DNA of 64,000 bases from Oncomelania hupensis (taxonomy: Eukaryota; Mollusca; Gastropoda; Littorinimorpha; Pomatiopsidae): contig CM072511.1 in assembly GCA_036898135.1 (NCBI GenBank), forward strand, positions 33,849,639-33,913,638, written 5' to 3'. The position numbers and the translations under genes are program-made. Positions 47,402-60,672 of the stretch are shown here, piece after piece. The number at the start of each line of letters is the position of its first letter. Position 1 is the stretch's first letter. The notes beneath the pieces are model-generated. The model ran no database searches, was not told where the DNA came from, and saw nothing but the letters and a program-made list of their open reading frames with translations.

Positions 47402-47590
47402 CGATGACCCAGGTTCGAATCCCGTGGTGGGCGAAATAAAAAGTGGTAATTTTCACTGTCCACTTTAGCAGTATGATTGCTCTGGAGGTTCAGCTTTGAT
47501 TTAGGTCCCTACCCCTTCTTTCCTGGGATGGTTATTCCCGTCTGCCATATCGCCAATGGTGTTAAACCTCAGTGTTCATTCATTCATATC
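47402..47590 (+). repeat. tRNA-derived SINE, second family, 5'-truncated
   Basis: It begins at the B box (CAGGTTCGAATCCCGTGG) and continues AAGTGGTAATTTTCACTG to GTTAAACCTCAGTGTTCATT with an ATTC tail. Same family as 12934-13162, opposite strand. Confidence 0.85.
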
Positions 47591-47599
47591 AAGAAAGAG

Positions 47600-50140
47600 T
47601 CAAGCTTTAGTTCCATACGAAGAGACCAGAACTGGTCACGGAAAAGTGCTTTGCTGATTGTTTGCATACATGAAATAGAGAACAGAGTCTAATAAAATGT
47701 AAAATTGCATGTCTGTATGTAATAGAAATAGATACAAACCTATTAGCCAATCACGTTTTCTCCTTTCCGAACGAGAACTCACCGTCTACACGCCTGCTAA
47801 ATAATTTGGTTGTGGTTTAAAACATGCTTTAAATCACTTACAAGACGTTCCTTTACAGGCTTTCTCCCGTCCTTTGAGCTGTAAAACACAACACTTGAGT
47901 TTTCATTTCGCTGCCTGGCTTGCACTTGAAACAAATTCCAGCCGTCTAAATATTGTTTGAAACTATCGCAAGCACCAGGCGTATTACACGAATTATCAGT
48001 TGAAGTATCATTTAGTACAAACAGAGAAATTCAAATCGACTTGTTTTACCTAAATACAATCATCTACTGGCTACTCCCTTCCACAACACACTCCTTTCAA
48101 TTTATACATCAGAGGGTACTTGCAAGCGAACACTACAATTACCGTTCAAAATAATGTTCCGGTAATGTTCTGACTAACATCCGTGAAACGTATTTGTGCT
48201 TGGTCGTGTGCGCACAATAAAGCGTGGAAACGATCATCCACATAGATTGTGCATCTCTACAAATAAACAGTCCACGCTAAACACAAAGAGCCGTGGAAAC
48301 CGATCTTGCATGGTCGTTTTTATACACAAAAGCCGGGGGAAACATGTACTGATGTAGTTTTATACAAAAGCCAGCCGTGAAAACAATCTTCTATGGTGGG
48401 GCGAAACGATCAGTAAAGTGTGTGCACTACGTTACCCCTCCAAAGCACGTCACAAAGTGTCAAGGCGTACAAGACCTTGTCAAAGCAGTGCGACATCACT
48501 GCCAGGGTATCAGACGTATCATGCCCTTTGCAACTTAAACACTGTCCTGTTTCAGCTCTTTGGCCAATGACGGGAATTTGGGAAAAAAAAAACAAACAAA
48601 CATCGAGAACAAACAACGTAACCTGGCAGATCACTCATGTTTAGGCAAAGGTGGGAAGCTTTCATAAACAAGTTCACGATTTAGTCAATAAACAAACATA
48701 GTCATAGTCTGATAAACCAAATATTTCAAACTAAAAGTGCAATCATGTTTCATGATCAGCGACGTAAAACGTATTAACTACTCCACCTCTCAAAAGGTCT
48801 CCACCTCTCAAAAGGTTTCTATCACAAAACATAACAGCTAGGTCAGACCTCACGCCATTTTTGACCTCGCAGATAACCCTGTAAAAATAATCATGCAAAA
48901 CATCCAGAAATAAAGTTATGTAACATAACTATCCATCCCAAGTTCTCTGCCGACATAAATCACCAACGAACGCACAGATCTGTAGTTGAGGTTACAGGGA
49001 TTTCCAGTTTAAGCCAAGCCTGTCTTATTATTGTACTGTGCCAACTGTGCAAACGGGTATAGTTTATTTTTACCTATCAGTGAACGAAATCTTGAGTTAG
49101 GTATACCCCAGCCAAACCGACTGACATCTCCAAGACAAACACCAAATGTTGCAGATTATGTCATTACCACTAATTCAAATATGTCGTTTTCCGGTTCACA
49201 ACCTCCCACTAAATACAAGTTTTAAAAAGTAATATGCATTTACCATACATGCGCAAATGCGTGTAACATTTGAAATAACATCACCAAAGCACGCACTCGT
49301 GGTTTCGGTATAATTTACTTTAGGACAATCACCTTTCAATTAATCAAAAGTTCTCTCAGCCTCTCGCTAAATCTAAAAGCTGTGTCAAATTAATTTCTTA
49401 ATCACTCGTATACTTCACAAGCGGCAACGTACATTTTGTTGAACGGAATTTCATTCCAAATCTTCAGCAAAGTAACCTACATTTAATTTCAACAATGTTC
49501 AAATCCCTCTCTAGACCTAAAGCGGTGATTTCCTTTTTACAATCACACAACGAAATTTTCGGTAACGTGTTATTCAATAAGTGGATCACTTCTCCGCTAA
49601 ATCTTACGCTGTAATATGCACTCTATTAAGTCTATCAGAAAACGAAATCTTTGCACGCTGTGACTAGCTGTATACCACTATATGGATAATGGTGACAGGT
49701 GCACTAGCGCCTAAAGGGTCGGGGGGATGGTCCCGTTCTCACGCGGTAGCTACATTGTTGTCTGTCATTTATGCCGTCTTTAAAGTGAAATAACTGTTAT
49801 GAATAGCTTAAGCCCAGAGTCAGGGTTCAACAGTAGCGAAAGGTAAGTTACATGTGTACTTAGATGAACTAGCAGTCTTACTTCGCAGTATTAGTATATT
49901 AATATATTAATAATACTAACGACACAGGGTTAATTATTTCATAGGTTACACTACCACCCCCGTAAAAAATAACTAAGGTCTGTTGATGTTAACAACAACA
50001 GCGTCAATAACAACAATAACAACTCAGGAACAAAGAATCTCCCAAATCCGTGTAAATACAGGAACAATATAGACAAGACAAATGACACTGAATGCCAAAG
50101 GTCAAGAGCAAGAAACAAAATATGGCAAAATTGCGGGCTA
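47600..50140. other. Non-coding stretch
   Basis: No gene recognised. It has loosely repeated words around 48220-48400 (GCCGTGGAAAC, ACACAAAAGCC) and a short CTCCACCTCTCAAAAGGT duplication at 48783-48819. Confidence 0.5.
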
Positions 50141-50143
50141 ATG

Positions 50144-51044
50144 AGACACTCTTCAACATCTTCCTAGAGCGCATCATGTCAGATGCTCTTGCAGATCACG
50201 AAGGCACAGTCAGCATAGGGGGTAGAGCAATCTCCAATCTTCGTTTTGCGGATGGCACTGATGGATTGGCTGGAGAGGAACAAGAACTTGAACAGCTGGT
50301 ACAGAGGCTTGACACCACCTCCAGAGCTTATGGAATGGAAATAAGTGCAGAGAAGGCCAAAATGATGACCTACAACACCAATGGCATCAACACGGAAATC
50401 AAAGTCCAAGGCCAATCCCTCAACACAGTGCATAGCTTCAAATATTTAGGAGCCATTGTATTAGACAATGGGTCCCGACAGGAAATCCTCTCCAGGATTG
50501 CACAAACAACTGCTGCCCTGACAAGGTTGAAGCCCATTTGGAAAGACAGGACCATCAGTCTATATTCCAAAGACTGCTGCGCTCCCTTGTCATCTCCATC
50601 TTCCTATATGCTTGCGAAGCATGGACCCTCACAGCAGATCTACAACGAAGAATACAAAGCATGGAGATGAGGTGCTACAGAAGACTTCTGGGCATTTCCT
50701 ATACCCAACACATCACCAACGACGAAGTCCGACAGACCATCACACAAGCCATTGGACAACACGATGACCTGCTCACAGTGGTGAAGAAACGGAAACTCCG
50801 ATGGTATGGCCACGTCACCAGATCATCAGGCCTTGCAAAGACCATTCTGCAAGGCACAGTGCAAGGAGGTAGAAGAAGAGGGAGACCGAAAAAGAGGTGG
50901 GAGGACAACATTCGAGAATGGACTGGTTTGACACTGAGCGAAGCCATCAAGGCTGCTGAGGACAGAGAAAGATGGAGTATGCTGGTTAAACGATCATCTG
51001 TGGTGCCCCTACGACCTCCGGGTTACGGGACAGGATAGGAATAG
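50144..51044 (+). pseudogene. RTE LINE 3' fragment
   Basis: It begins at ETLFNIFLERIMSDALADHE (RT palm) and runs FADGTDGLAGEEQE (the second Asp of FADD is mutated to Gly), GAIVLDNGSRQEILSRIAQT, CEAWTLTADLQRRIQSMEMR, KLRWYGHVTRSSGLAKTIL and RRRGRPKKRWEDNIREWTGL. The 3' end is CGGGACAGGATAGGAATAGG. One frameshift lies near 50570. It is one of the better-preserved 3' halves. Confidence 0.9.
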
Positions 51045-52100
51045 GATATAAATGAAGTGGAATGCCCACAGTTTTCTATTCCAAACCTATAAAGAATGTG
51101 AACAATTCTAACAATAAATATGACTGAGTGCTCTGACGGGACGTTGTTTAAAGAATCTTAGAGAACAGGAACTCCAGTTCCCACTCGAGCTTATAGTTAG
51201 TAACACGGTACATTGTGAGGCAACATCGACCTCGTCGTATCTGCACCTCACGTATTTGTATCACAATGTCTGCTTTTCTTCCCACTTTTCCCCCATCCCC
51301 CTTTTCTTTCTCTCCACCCTCCATCCCCCCTTCAACACACATAGCGTGCGTGCGCCTGAACACACACACACACACACGCCCCACGCACACTCTACACAAA
51401 TTCAATTTCAACGAGGAGAGGAAGAGTTAAGGGGTTAAGTGGTAACAAATTATGACTAAGATTATGAAGAATGTTAAGGATGATGGTACAGACACTTCAT
51501 ATACATTTTAGTCAACCACAACATAAAAATTAACCCAATTATAAATGTATAAATTAGATGAAGATAAGGAGAGGCATATTGCAAATGTCAAGAGGTTAAA
51601 TGGTGATAAAAACGGTGATAAATTATCACTAAGGAGGTCATAGCCTACATAGATGATGATGGTAAAGACACTTCCTATACCGCAACGTAGTCTAGATAGG
51701 ATAGTATCTTTCTACAGTTTACGAATGTAATATTAACAATAACATTTGAATACATAAAGTAAAGAATACATCTTGGAGTTCGAAACTTGCACGGCAAGTT
51801 CACGGCACTGTGGGATATTCAATCATAAGGGTTTTATCGTTACATTACATGCTGACTCGGGATAAACTGTAGAATAGTCCGCACAATAATCACACAGCAC
51901 AACTGGCTCTTTTTATACCTAATAATGGAAAGTTAAGATCCGACAGACGCCAACAACAGACTATAATAATATCTTTTTTTTTTTGGTGGTGGTTGTATTT
52001 TTTGTTTGTTTTGTTTGTCTCAACTATAAATCAGATTATAGCTATGAGTTGTTACAATCATACACATCAGTAAACATAGTAATGTTGTCTATAAAATTCC
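51045..52100. other. Non-coding stretch
   Basis: No gene recognised. It includes (CA)n at 51361-51378. Confidence 0.5.
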
Positions 52101-52105
52101 ATTTT

Positions 52106-52252
52106 ATTACAACTGTTAAGTATTGCTCGTCAGATTTACGTCAATGCCTTCACGCGCTCACCGATCTCTGAAGTTCACTATACAACTGTTAAGTACTGCT
52201 AGTCAGACTTATGTCAAAGCCTTCACACGTTCACCGATCTCTGAAGTTCAAT
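52106..52252. repeat. Tandem duplication, two units of about 74 bp
   Basis: ACAACTGTTAAGTA.TGCT and CACCGATCTCTGAAGTTCA occur twice in direct order with about nine differences. Confidence 0.9.
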
Positions 52253-52550
52253 AAAGAGGTCTTGGGAGTTTAATTAGCACTGAAGCAAGGTAAACCAGCG
52301 CAAAGTGAAAAAAAAACAAAAACAAACAACCAAACAAAACAAAAAAAAGAACAATCACCAACAAACAAGATCAGACAGAATCAATGCTCTTCGAGTCAAA
52401 ATCCTATGCACTCAAACTGACTTGATAGAATGGACAAGTTAAGGCAAAAAATGCTTCACTCTGTTGATATATTAGTTAAAAGCAATCATGGGTTGTCTTT
52501 ACCCAGTCCAATTCCTCTGCATAAAATTATAAAGTATAAAAAGAATGGGT

Positions 52551-52642
52551 TCAATTCATCTGCATACTTATATCGTTACCGGTGCCAAAATGAAGGTCCA
52601 ATTCATCTGCATATTATGACCGTTCCCGGTGCCAAATGAAGG
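52551..52642. repeat. Tandem duplication, two units of about 46 bp
   Basis: CAATTCATCTGCATA and CCGGTGCCAAA.TGAAGGTC occur twice in direct order. Confidence 0.88.
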
Positions 52643-53027
52643 TCAGCATGCCATCCAGAACACTAGAAAAACGTCTGCGCTAGAAGAACACAATCTTATG
52701 ACAAATGAAAGCGGACTTATCAGAGGGCTTTTGACTGTTCAGTTGTAACTACTCCCTGTGAGAAATTAGAAGCAGAACGATCCAGAACAAAAGATGAGAG
52801 GCAGTAAGGCAGAAGAAGGAACCAGCCATACGGCAAAAAGAAGGCTGGCTCAAACTCCAACCAAGCACGACAAAATACATTGTAAGTACTTAAAGCGATC
52901 AAGCTACCTAGGTCAAGCCAGTCATCTATTCATAAGAACGAATGCACAAGAGAATGAGAACGGATTGCACCCAGACGCTTTTGCCAGGAGGGGGAGTGGA
53001 GACAGCGTAGGCAAGAAGAAGAAGTAG

Positions 53028-53029
<2 letters not shown>

Positions 53030-53062
<33 letters not shown>
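53030..53062. repeat. (CAA)n microsatellite
   Basis: Eleven AAC/CAA units. Confidence 0.95.
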
Positions 53063-54022
53063 CCACCTGGAATGGCACAGGAAGGAGGATGAAAGGAAAG
53101 CCTTCTCTCCTCCTCCCCTCTTCCACACACAAAGATAAATTACTTTATGAATAAAATGGGATGACATTTACATTTACAGACAGCATCAACCAATCCTCCA
53201 TCTTTATAACTTTAATTAACCCATCTCTTAAAAAGCAGACAAGCCATTGTTTTTCGGGCTACGATCGTCGTATACGTATGCAATATTTTCTGCTTGTTAA
53301 TGTTCGTTCGTTCGATAAATTAAAAGTCCCCAGACACCTGAGCGTATATAATGGCACCCCTTGTTAACCGAAACCCCTTAAAAGATACAATCATACATAC
53401 GCCCCACCCTCAATCTTGAGGGGGAGTAGGGAGAGGGAGGGAAGGGTGGAATTAACACAAAAGGCGTGGCATGGATCGTAGTACTTGAAACAGTCGTAAG
53501 CCTATGGGACCTCTGAGGTTCAATGTCTCTAAGGTTCAGTGTAACCCTTTCCCACGGTCATAAATTCAGTTCTGCGTTTACTAATCGCGAATTCACAGGC
53601 GCATAAGAATTGGGTTTAACATAACAAAAGACGTTAGCCTTCAAATGTTGGTTCAATAAGCAGGAGAAGTAACCTCCCATTTAAATGCATCATAGCCCTA
53701 AGTCGATATTTAGTACAGGAATAAACCCACCCGCACCTACACGAGATTAAGTGCAAACATTTGATGTACTGATCAACACTCCGATTAAGCAAGCGCAAAC
53801 ATGCAACTAGAAATAACACTCTCATTGGCAACATCCCATTACAACTTAATCAACCTGCCTTCATGCCTGTGAATATGATTTACCGCCACCCAAAAAAACC
53901 TAAGTCAAATAAAAAAATAAATGTTTTATTTCACGTTTTGAAGAAACTATGTCCTCAAAATTATTTAAAAAATACTGAATGCAGTTTGCTGATGGTAAAA
54001 AGCTACTTCGTATTGTTGAAAG

Positions 54023-54150
54023 GTAAGCTGCTGCGCTCCCTTGTCATCTTCTCTATCCTCGCTTGCGAAACATGGACCCTCACAGCAGATCTACAACGAA
54101 GAATACAAAGCATGGAGATGAGGTGCTACAGAAGACTTCTGGGCATTTCT
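54023..54150 (+). pseudogene. Short internal RTE fragment
   Basis: CTGCGCTCCCTTGTCATCTT to CTTCTGGGCATTTC, encoding LLRSLVI and CETWTLTADLQRRIQSMEMR. Both ends are lost. Confidence 0.85.
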
Positions 54151-54339
54151 TGTTTCTTGTTTTAGATCACGTATATTTGGAGGTATTATACCTCTTGGCG
54201 TCCAAAATCACGTAAAACAGTGCCAGAGAGGGGGTCTCTCACGTAATATTTTTTCTTGGAAGAGGTCTGAAAACTTAAAGAAATTTATCAGCGGAGGTGC
54301 GGTCATGGAGGCTATCGCAACTTGCGCAACGTACTTAAT

Positions 54340-54405
54340 AATAATAATAAAGTAGGCTTATATAGCGCGGTACCCCAACTCGGGGCTGGGCTCACCGCTC
54401 TTAAC
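54340..54405 (-). repeat. SINE-like 3' tail (GCGCTATATAAG)
   Basis: The minus strand reads GGTACCGCGCTATATAAGCC and then a (TTA)n tail. It shares its core with the repeats at 1-56 and 38368-38540. Confidence 0.5.
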
Positions 54406-54864
54406 ATAGGATATATTATATAGATAGTACAACGATCAGAACAGACATATGAACAATAAAAACTAATAATGCAAGCATTCACACCAACCACACTCGAAAA
54501 GCATACAAGAGAACATAACTTATACAATACACTTCACATGCATAATAAAAAGTATTAATTATAAAATACGAATGGTATATTAGATAATAATAATAATATA
54601 ATAAAATCTGAGAATTCATCATACAAATTTACGTAGGTCCCGCATTTGTTGAAGTTGTCTGTTCTGAGATTCGACGATCACTAGCAGGAATTGCAATGTT
54701 CAAGTGTCTATGCGCTTCCGTAGCAGACGAACCGACCATGACGTATTCGCAAGGGTAGAAATTCTACTTCGGGTTCAGTGAATAGAACCGAGTGAAAAAC
54801 TCAAAAGAGAAACAGGTTGGCTGTCGAAAGATTGGATGAGAAAATGGCTATCGAGAGTGTTTCA

Positions 54865-55426
54865 TGTTGCTTTAGGTCCAGCGGACTCTTCCGAACCAAA
54901 TCAGGACCGGACAACCCCCAATCCGCATAAAAGATCTGCTGAAACAACCCTAGTGGGAAAACTGAATGCCCTCCACCAGCCAGTCACTTTACAATAAAGA
55001 CATCCAATGCAGGGGACGGCTGAGGCTTTACCCCAACTAATCGAACCCCCGTTTACAAAAACAAAATAGAATACAAACATCATTATAAATTATCAACAAA
55101 ACACATACATATAAAATGCCTACATTGCTAAATAATAACATCATAGGAAGCCCTAGTGACCACTTGGCAGAAAGCGTCCAACATTCCCAAGCTGATCCAA
55201 CAGACCTCATACACGAACAAGGAGTCTTGTCCCGGAAGAGTTTTCAAGAAAAAAGGTAGATGACTGGTATAGCGAAGAAGACGATAGTATAGCAGATTGA
55301 TAGAACAGAGCAGGAATGAAAAAGAGCAAGTGAGAAAGACAGCAACAGTGGGAATTTAAAGCACTAAATTTCCAGAAAGTGGGGATACTATTTATACTGA
55401 AACCCCCGGCACCCCAACGGGGGTAC
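54865..55426 (-). repeat. 0.57-kb retroposon, copy C
   Basis: Very close to copy A over its whole length, including TATAAATAG near its minus-strand 5' end (about 55398-55390) and GTCCGCTGGACCTAAAGCA at the 3' end. TGTTGC on both sides may be a short target duplication, but the same bases also precede copy A. Confidence 0.85.
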
Positions 55427-56039
55427 TGTTGCCGCAGTGAATCGGTCATGCCTACAAAGTCAAGACAGGTTTTCAACTGGGGCTTTCCCTTTTCCATTTA
55501 TAGGTTAGAACAATCTACAGTGGCAAGATTGCTCATGACCCCAAGGGGTTTCAAGGCAACTGGACACAGACCTGCTACATGATGCTGAACAAGTGTTCCG
55601 CAATGACAGGAACCCTATCAAAATGTGCTGAAAATAGAACACTTGTTCACCATCGTTTAGGCGCTTTAGCGTGATAGTCATTTTCTTGGCCACTCTTTCG
55701 CATTAGGCATATATGATAATTATCTTGAATCCGATTTTCTTTGCTGTAAAGGGCAGAGTGAGCATTTTATTGAAACCAAGACATTGGCTGAGCTTCTGTA
55801 TGGGATTTTAGAATGTGTTTTAATTCAGTTCATGCTATGAGTAGCATGTGATGAGCCTGGCGCTGATTAATGTAACTGTTGTTGCATCCTTTTCTACGAT
55901 TTCAAAATGACAAATTAAAGTTGCTGCAGCCTTACTTATGCAATTAACAAGCGTGAAGTGATGAACACAGTATACAATAAAAGACAGTTAAAATTGTTAC
56001 ACATGTATTAAGTAATTTTGTACTAATTTTGTGAGGACA

Positions 56040-56042
<3 letters not shown>

Positions 56043-56121
<79 letters not shown>
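56043..56121. repeat. (TC)n microsatellite
   Basis: About 39 units, just beyond the 3' tail of the RTE copy at 56141. Confidence 0.97.
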
Positions 56122-56124
<3 letters not shown>

Positions 56125-56140
56125 GTGGACACTAAACAGT

Positions 56141-57298
56141 CATATCCTATCCTATCATATCCCGTCACTCGGAGGTCGTAAGGGCACAACAGATGATCGT
56201 TTAACCAGCGTACGGTACTCCATCTTTCCCTGTCCTCAGCAACCCTGATTGTTTCGCCCAGTGTCAAACCAGTCCATTCTCGAATGTTGTCCTCCCACCA
56301 CTTTTTCGGTCTCCCTCTTCTTCTACCTCTTTGCACTCGGCCTTGCAGGATGGTCTTTGCAAAACCTGATGATCTGGTGACGTGGCCATACCATCGAAGT
56401 TTTCGTTTTTTCACCACTGTGAGCAGGTCATCGTGTTGCCCAATGGCAGGTGCGATGGTCTGTCGGAATTCGTAGTTGGTGATGTGCTGGGTACAGGAAA
56501 TGCCCAGAAGTCTTCTGTAGCACCTCATCTTTATGCTTTATATTTTTTGTTGTAGATCTGCTGTGAGGGTCCATGTTTCGCAAGCATATAGGAAGAGGGA
56601 GCTGACAAGGGAGCGCAGCAGTCTTACCTTGGAATGTAGACTGATGGTCTTGTCTTTCCAAATTCACTTCAACCTAGGCCAAGGCAGCAGTTGGTTGTGC
56701 GATCCTGGAGAGGACTTCCTGTTGGGACCCACTGCCCAATACAATGGCTCCTAAATATTTAAAGCTATGCACTACGTTGAGGGATTGGCCTTGGACTTTA
56801 ATGTCCGTGTTGATGCCATTAGTGTTGTTGGTCATCATTTTGGTCTTCTCTGCACTTATTTCCATTCCATAGGCTCTGGAGGTGGTGTCAAGCCTCTGTA
56901 CCAGCAGTTCAAGTTCTTGTTCTTCTCCAGCCAATCCTTCAATGTCATTCCTCAAAACGAAGGTTGGAGACCGCTCTTCCCTCTATGCTGATTGTGCCTT
57001 CGTGGTCTGCAATGGCATCTGACTTGATGCGCTCTAGGAAGATGTTGAAGAGTGTTGGAGACAGTAGGCATCCCTGACGCACACCGATTGTTGTTCTGAA
57101 CCAGTTTCCGATGGCGCTGTTGTTGAGGACTGCACTGGTAGCCTTGTGATACAGCCTTTTGATGACTTCAATAATTTTAGGGCTGATGTTGTACACTCTC
57201 ATGGTTGCCCACAGAGCTGCATGCCAGACTCGGTCAAACGCCTTTTTGAAGTCTACGAACACATGATATAGATGTTGTTGGTGCTGTACCTACAGTAC
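56141..57298 (-). mobile_element. RTE LINE, 5'-truncated insertion with target duplication
   Basis: CACTAAACAGT flanks at 56130-56140 and 57299-57309. On the minus strand FVDFKKAFDRVWHAALWATM, GVRQGCLLSPTLFNIFLERI, then GLAGEEQELELLVQ, QRRRGRPKKWWEDNI and the GGATA tail. Several frameshifts are present. About ten bases at the 5' end do not match the family and look like filler. Confidence 0.88.
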
Positions 57299-57576
57299 CA
57301 CTAAACAGTAGTGAAAGAATATTTTCATCTTGGATATTTCAAAATTTTATTAAGTCAAGAACAGTCTGTTTTGCTTCACAACACACCAGACACTGTCACA
57401 ATATCATATGTCATGATCTAAATAAACTTGCATACAAATTAATGAAGCAAAAACAACAAAGTACTTGCGAATGGTTGTACCATTTGAAAACCCAGCTGGA
57501 TGTATGAATATTCTTTACATTTTGAGTTAGGAGGTATGAATACCTTCAGATTTTTTAGGATCTAAAACACTTTCTT

Positions 57577-57922
57577 GTACCTAGCACATCACCAACAACG
57601 AAATCCGACAGACCACACAAGCCTTTGGACAACACATTGACATGCTCACAGTGGTGAAGAAACGGAAACTCCGATGGTATGGCCACATCACCAGAGCATC
57701 AGGCCTTGCAAAGACCATCCTGCAAGGCACAGTGCAAGAAGGCAGAAGAGAAGGGAGACAGAAAAAGAGGTGGGAGGACAACATTCGAGAATGGACTGGC
57801 TTGCCACTAAGCAAAGCCATGAGGGTTGCTGAGGGCAGAGAAAGATGGAGTACGCTGGTTAAACGATCATCTGTGGTGCCCCTACGACCTTCGAGTTACG
57901 GGATAGGATAAGATAGGATATG
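57577..57922 (+). pseudogene. RTE LINE 3' end, 5'-truncated
   Basis: HMLTVVKKRKLRWYGHITRA, KKRWEDNIREWTGLPLSKAM and the tail GGGATAGGATAAGATAGGAT. It is opposite in orientation to the neighbouring copy at 56141-57298. Confidence 0.87.
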
Positions 57923-58003
57923 ACTGTTGAAAGTGTTTCTAAGGCTTACAGCAAGCAGTCTGAGACTGCGGAGGCATGGATCTGTTAACAAGCCCATGCT
58001 TAA

Positions 58004-58184
58004 TGGTTTGTCTTATTTGGACGGTTCGTGGAGGTTCACGAACTTGTTTTTCGAGATTCTCAGATCCCGAACATAGGTTCCCGAAACCTTTTTGTCAATA
58101 GGTTCAGGAACAAAGTTTCTGGATCTGAGAATCTTGAAAAATATGTTCGTGAACCTCCATGAACCTTCCAATTAAGACAAACCA
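58004..58184. mobile_element. Foldback MITE with TAA duplication
   Basis: The two halves (58004-58072 and 58112-58184) are long imperfect inverted copies starting TGGTTTGTCTTA, and TAA flanks both ends (58001-58003 and 58185-58187). This fits a PIF/Harbinger-type MITE (TWA target). Confidence 0.85.
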
Positions 58185-58375
58185 TAACAGCTCTCTGCCA
58201 GTGGCAGTCGGTTTAGTTACAGAGATACATGCAAAATAGCTCGACATAAATGAATTATTAAAGCATCTGCACCAGTAGGGAGACAAAGTAAGATTGAATA
58301 AAGGTTTAAAAACAACAACAACAACAACAAAAAACAACCAAAATAAAAACCTAGAAAAAACGAGCGCAGTAGAAA

Positions 58376-58580
58376 CCATGGGGCCGGGTAGCTCAGTTGG
58401 TAAGAGCGTCTTGCTAGTAACCGAAAGGTCGCTGGTTCGAATCCCGGATTGGTCAACGTGTGATCATATTATTTTCCCCTTTACCAACAACTTGCCCGCT
58501 GGTGTCAGTATAAATCGGTCCAGTAGTCACCTATATATATGCGAAAGTGTCGTGTGACTATAATCTACAAACAACAACAA
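58376..58580 (+). repeat. tRNA-derived SINE, copy 2
   Basis: It has the same head as copy 1 (GGGCCGGGTAGCTCAGTTGG) and ends ATAATCTACAAACAACAACAA. CGCAGTAGAAA flanks at 58365-58375 and 58581-58591. Full length. Confidence 0.93.
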
Positions 58581-59060
58581 CGCAGTAGAAATTAGCGAAA
58601 CTCGAGGTAGAAGAAGAGTCAGTGACCGCGCTAGCATTCTGCAAGTGTCATGGACTGTTGTAACGACCAGAAAGATTCATTCAAATCACCCTTTCTCGCA
58701 ATTGTAATATAATAATCTGAAGAGAGAAAACACTCCTATACATGTAAGCTTGTTTATGTCGATGTAAACATAACAAATGCGCGAAAACGCACACACACAG
58801 GTCAACAGAAGACGTATCCTTATTTTTTTCCCCCTAAAATAATTATGACGTAAAACACGAGTCGACGCATTTTGTTGAATCAAATTTGCTTTCCCTTGGT
58901 AAAATATTCAGCACATTAACAGTTCAAGACAAAATTCATCCGGTGCTCGATACCCGCAGCTCGGTTTCTTTCGGTGTTTTATAATTTAAAACGGTATTTT
59001 CCGGCTGCGGTCAGTTGTTGTGTTCTGTATGGGCATATATATTATATGGTTTATGTCAGT

Positions 59061-59631
59061 TAGTTAGTTAGTCATTATTTATAGGGTCCAGCGGAATGGC
59101 AAAGAGCCGAATAAGGACAACAACTTGGTTGAAAGAGTACTCACTCTCGATACGTATAAAAGATCTGCCGAAACAATTCAAAAGGTAACACTTTAGGCAC
59201 TCTACCGGCCAGTCACTTTACAATAAAGGCATCCCATGTGAAGGGGACGCTGAGGCTTAACTCTAATTTATCGAATCCCCGTTTACGAAAAAATAGAATA
59301 TAGACATCAAATATAAAATATTAACAAAACACATATCTAGAAAATGCTTACATTGCAAAATAACAATAACATAGAAAGCCCTAGTGACCATTTGGCAGAA
59401 AGCGTTTACTAGCCCCAATCTGACCCACCAGACCCCATATACAAATCAGGAGGTTTGGAAGAATTTTCAAGTAAAAAGGTAGGTGACTGGTCTAGCGAAG
59501 TAGATAGTAGATTGATAGAACAGAGCAAGAACGAGAAAGAACAAATAAGAAACAGTGGTAATATTAAGCACTAAATTTCCACAAAGTGGGGATACTATTC
59601 ATACAGTACAGAAACCCTCGGCACCCCCACC
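59061..59631 (-). repeat. 0.57-kb retroposon, copy D
   Basis: ATGTCAGT flanks at 59053-59060 and 59632-59639. The minus-strand 3' end reads TTCCGCTGGACCCTATAAAT followed by a (CTAA)n tail. The body is more diverged from A and C than those are from each other. Confidence 0.83.
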
Positions 59632-59639
59632 ATGTCAGT

Positions 59640-60672
59640 AGCGCACACAACTTGAGAAAGCGAATGCAATGAGCTGTCAGCGCGCCCAGAAATCAGCTGC
59701 CAGTCTCCCAACGTTTGACGTCTTCAGGTGAGACAAGCAACGGCGATGACCCCTGACTCATCGGGTGCGAGCACAAAGAAAGACAAGCAAAATGCGTGAG
59801 CGAACCAAGACAATACCGAGACCGCGATAAATTACGCATGAAAGCCAAGAAGAACATGATGGCAAGCCATTCAAATTATTTTCAGACATTCGCACACCAA
59901 TAGCCCCAAAACAAACTTTTTCTTGGAGGTGTTGTGACTCGGCTTTATATTAAAGAAACAAAATGAAAGCATGGAATGACAGTTCATTATCTGAACTATC
60001 TGCAAGAAAAGAAAAAAAAAAACATCATAATCGGATCAGCCAATTTTTAGACACAGTACAAAACGCGTTTAGAAATTGGTGCAAGATATTGGAAATACGA
60101 ATGATATAATAATAACCTGCTGAGCAGAAGATAAAGTATCCACAAAGTAAAAATGATGAATGTCGGTTCAGTTATTCTTGGAATAAGGCAACAGGTGAGT
60201 TTTAAACAACAACAAAAAGAAATTCTGGGCGATGGACTGACCGAATGATCGACAACCGCACTGCTAATGAAAGATTGCCCATGATTTGAAGTACCTGCAT
60301 ACCAAACCTGAACGAAATCGCTTCATCCGTTTTTGATATATTAGGCACAAAGTATTTAGCACAAAAAAAAAAAAAAACAACAAAAAAAAAAACAAACTCC
60401 AATGACCATGACCTTTGCGGTAGAGCAAGTATGATGGCACGGGAGGCAGACCACTAGCCTAAGAAATGTTCCTTTGAAGTTTGGTAAAATTCCGCTCAGT
60501 GTTTCTTTGAGATAATTATGGAGTCCAGCGGACTGACAGTCGGACCGACCGATCGATATTTGGCTGGTTCTGATACCCCCCCCCCACCACCCCTACTCTT
60601 CACCCCTCTCCGACTGTTTCAAATTATTTCCAGATAGGTCTAGAAATACAAAAATACAATGTCATATCGTCC
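59640..60672. other. Non-coding stretch
   Basis: It contains a weak TGACCATGACC segment at 60400-60415 and AGTCCAGCGGACTGACAG at 60523-60540, probably a diverged relative of the TGACCTT repeat. No gene. Confidence 0.4.
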
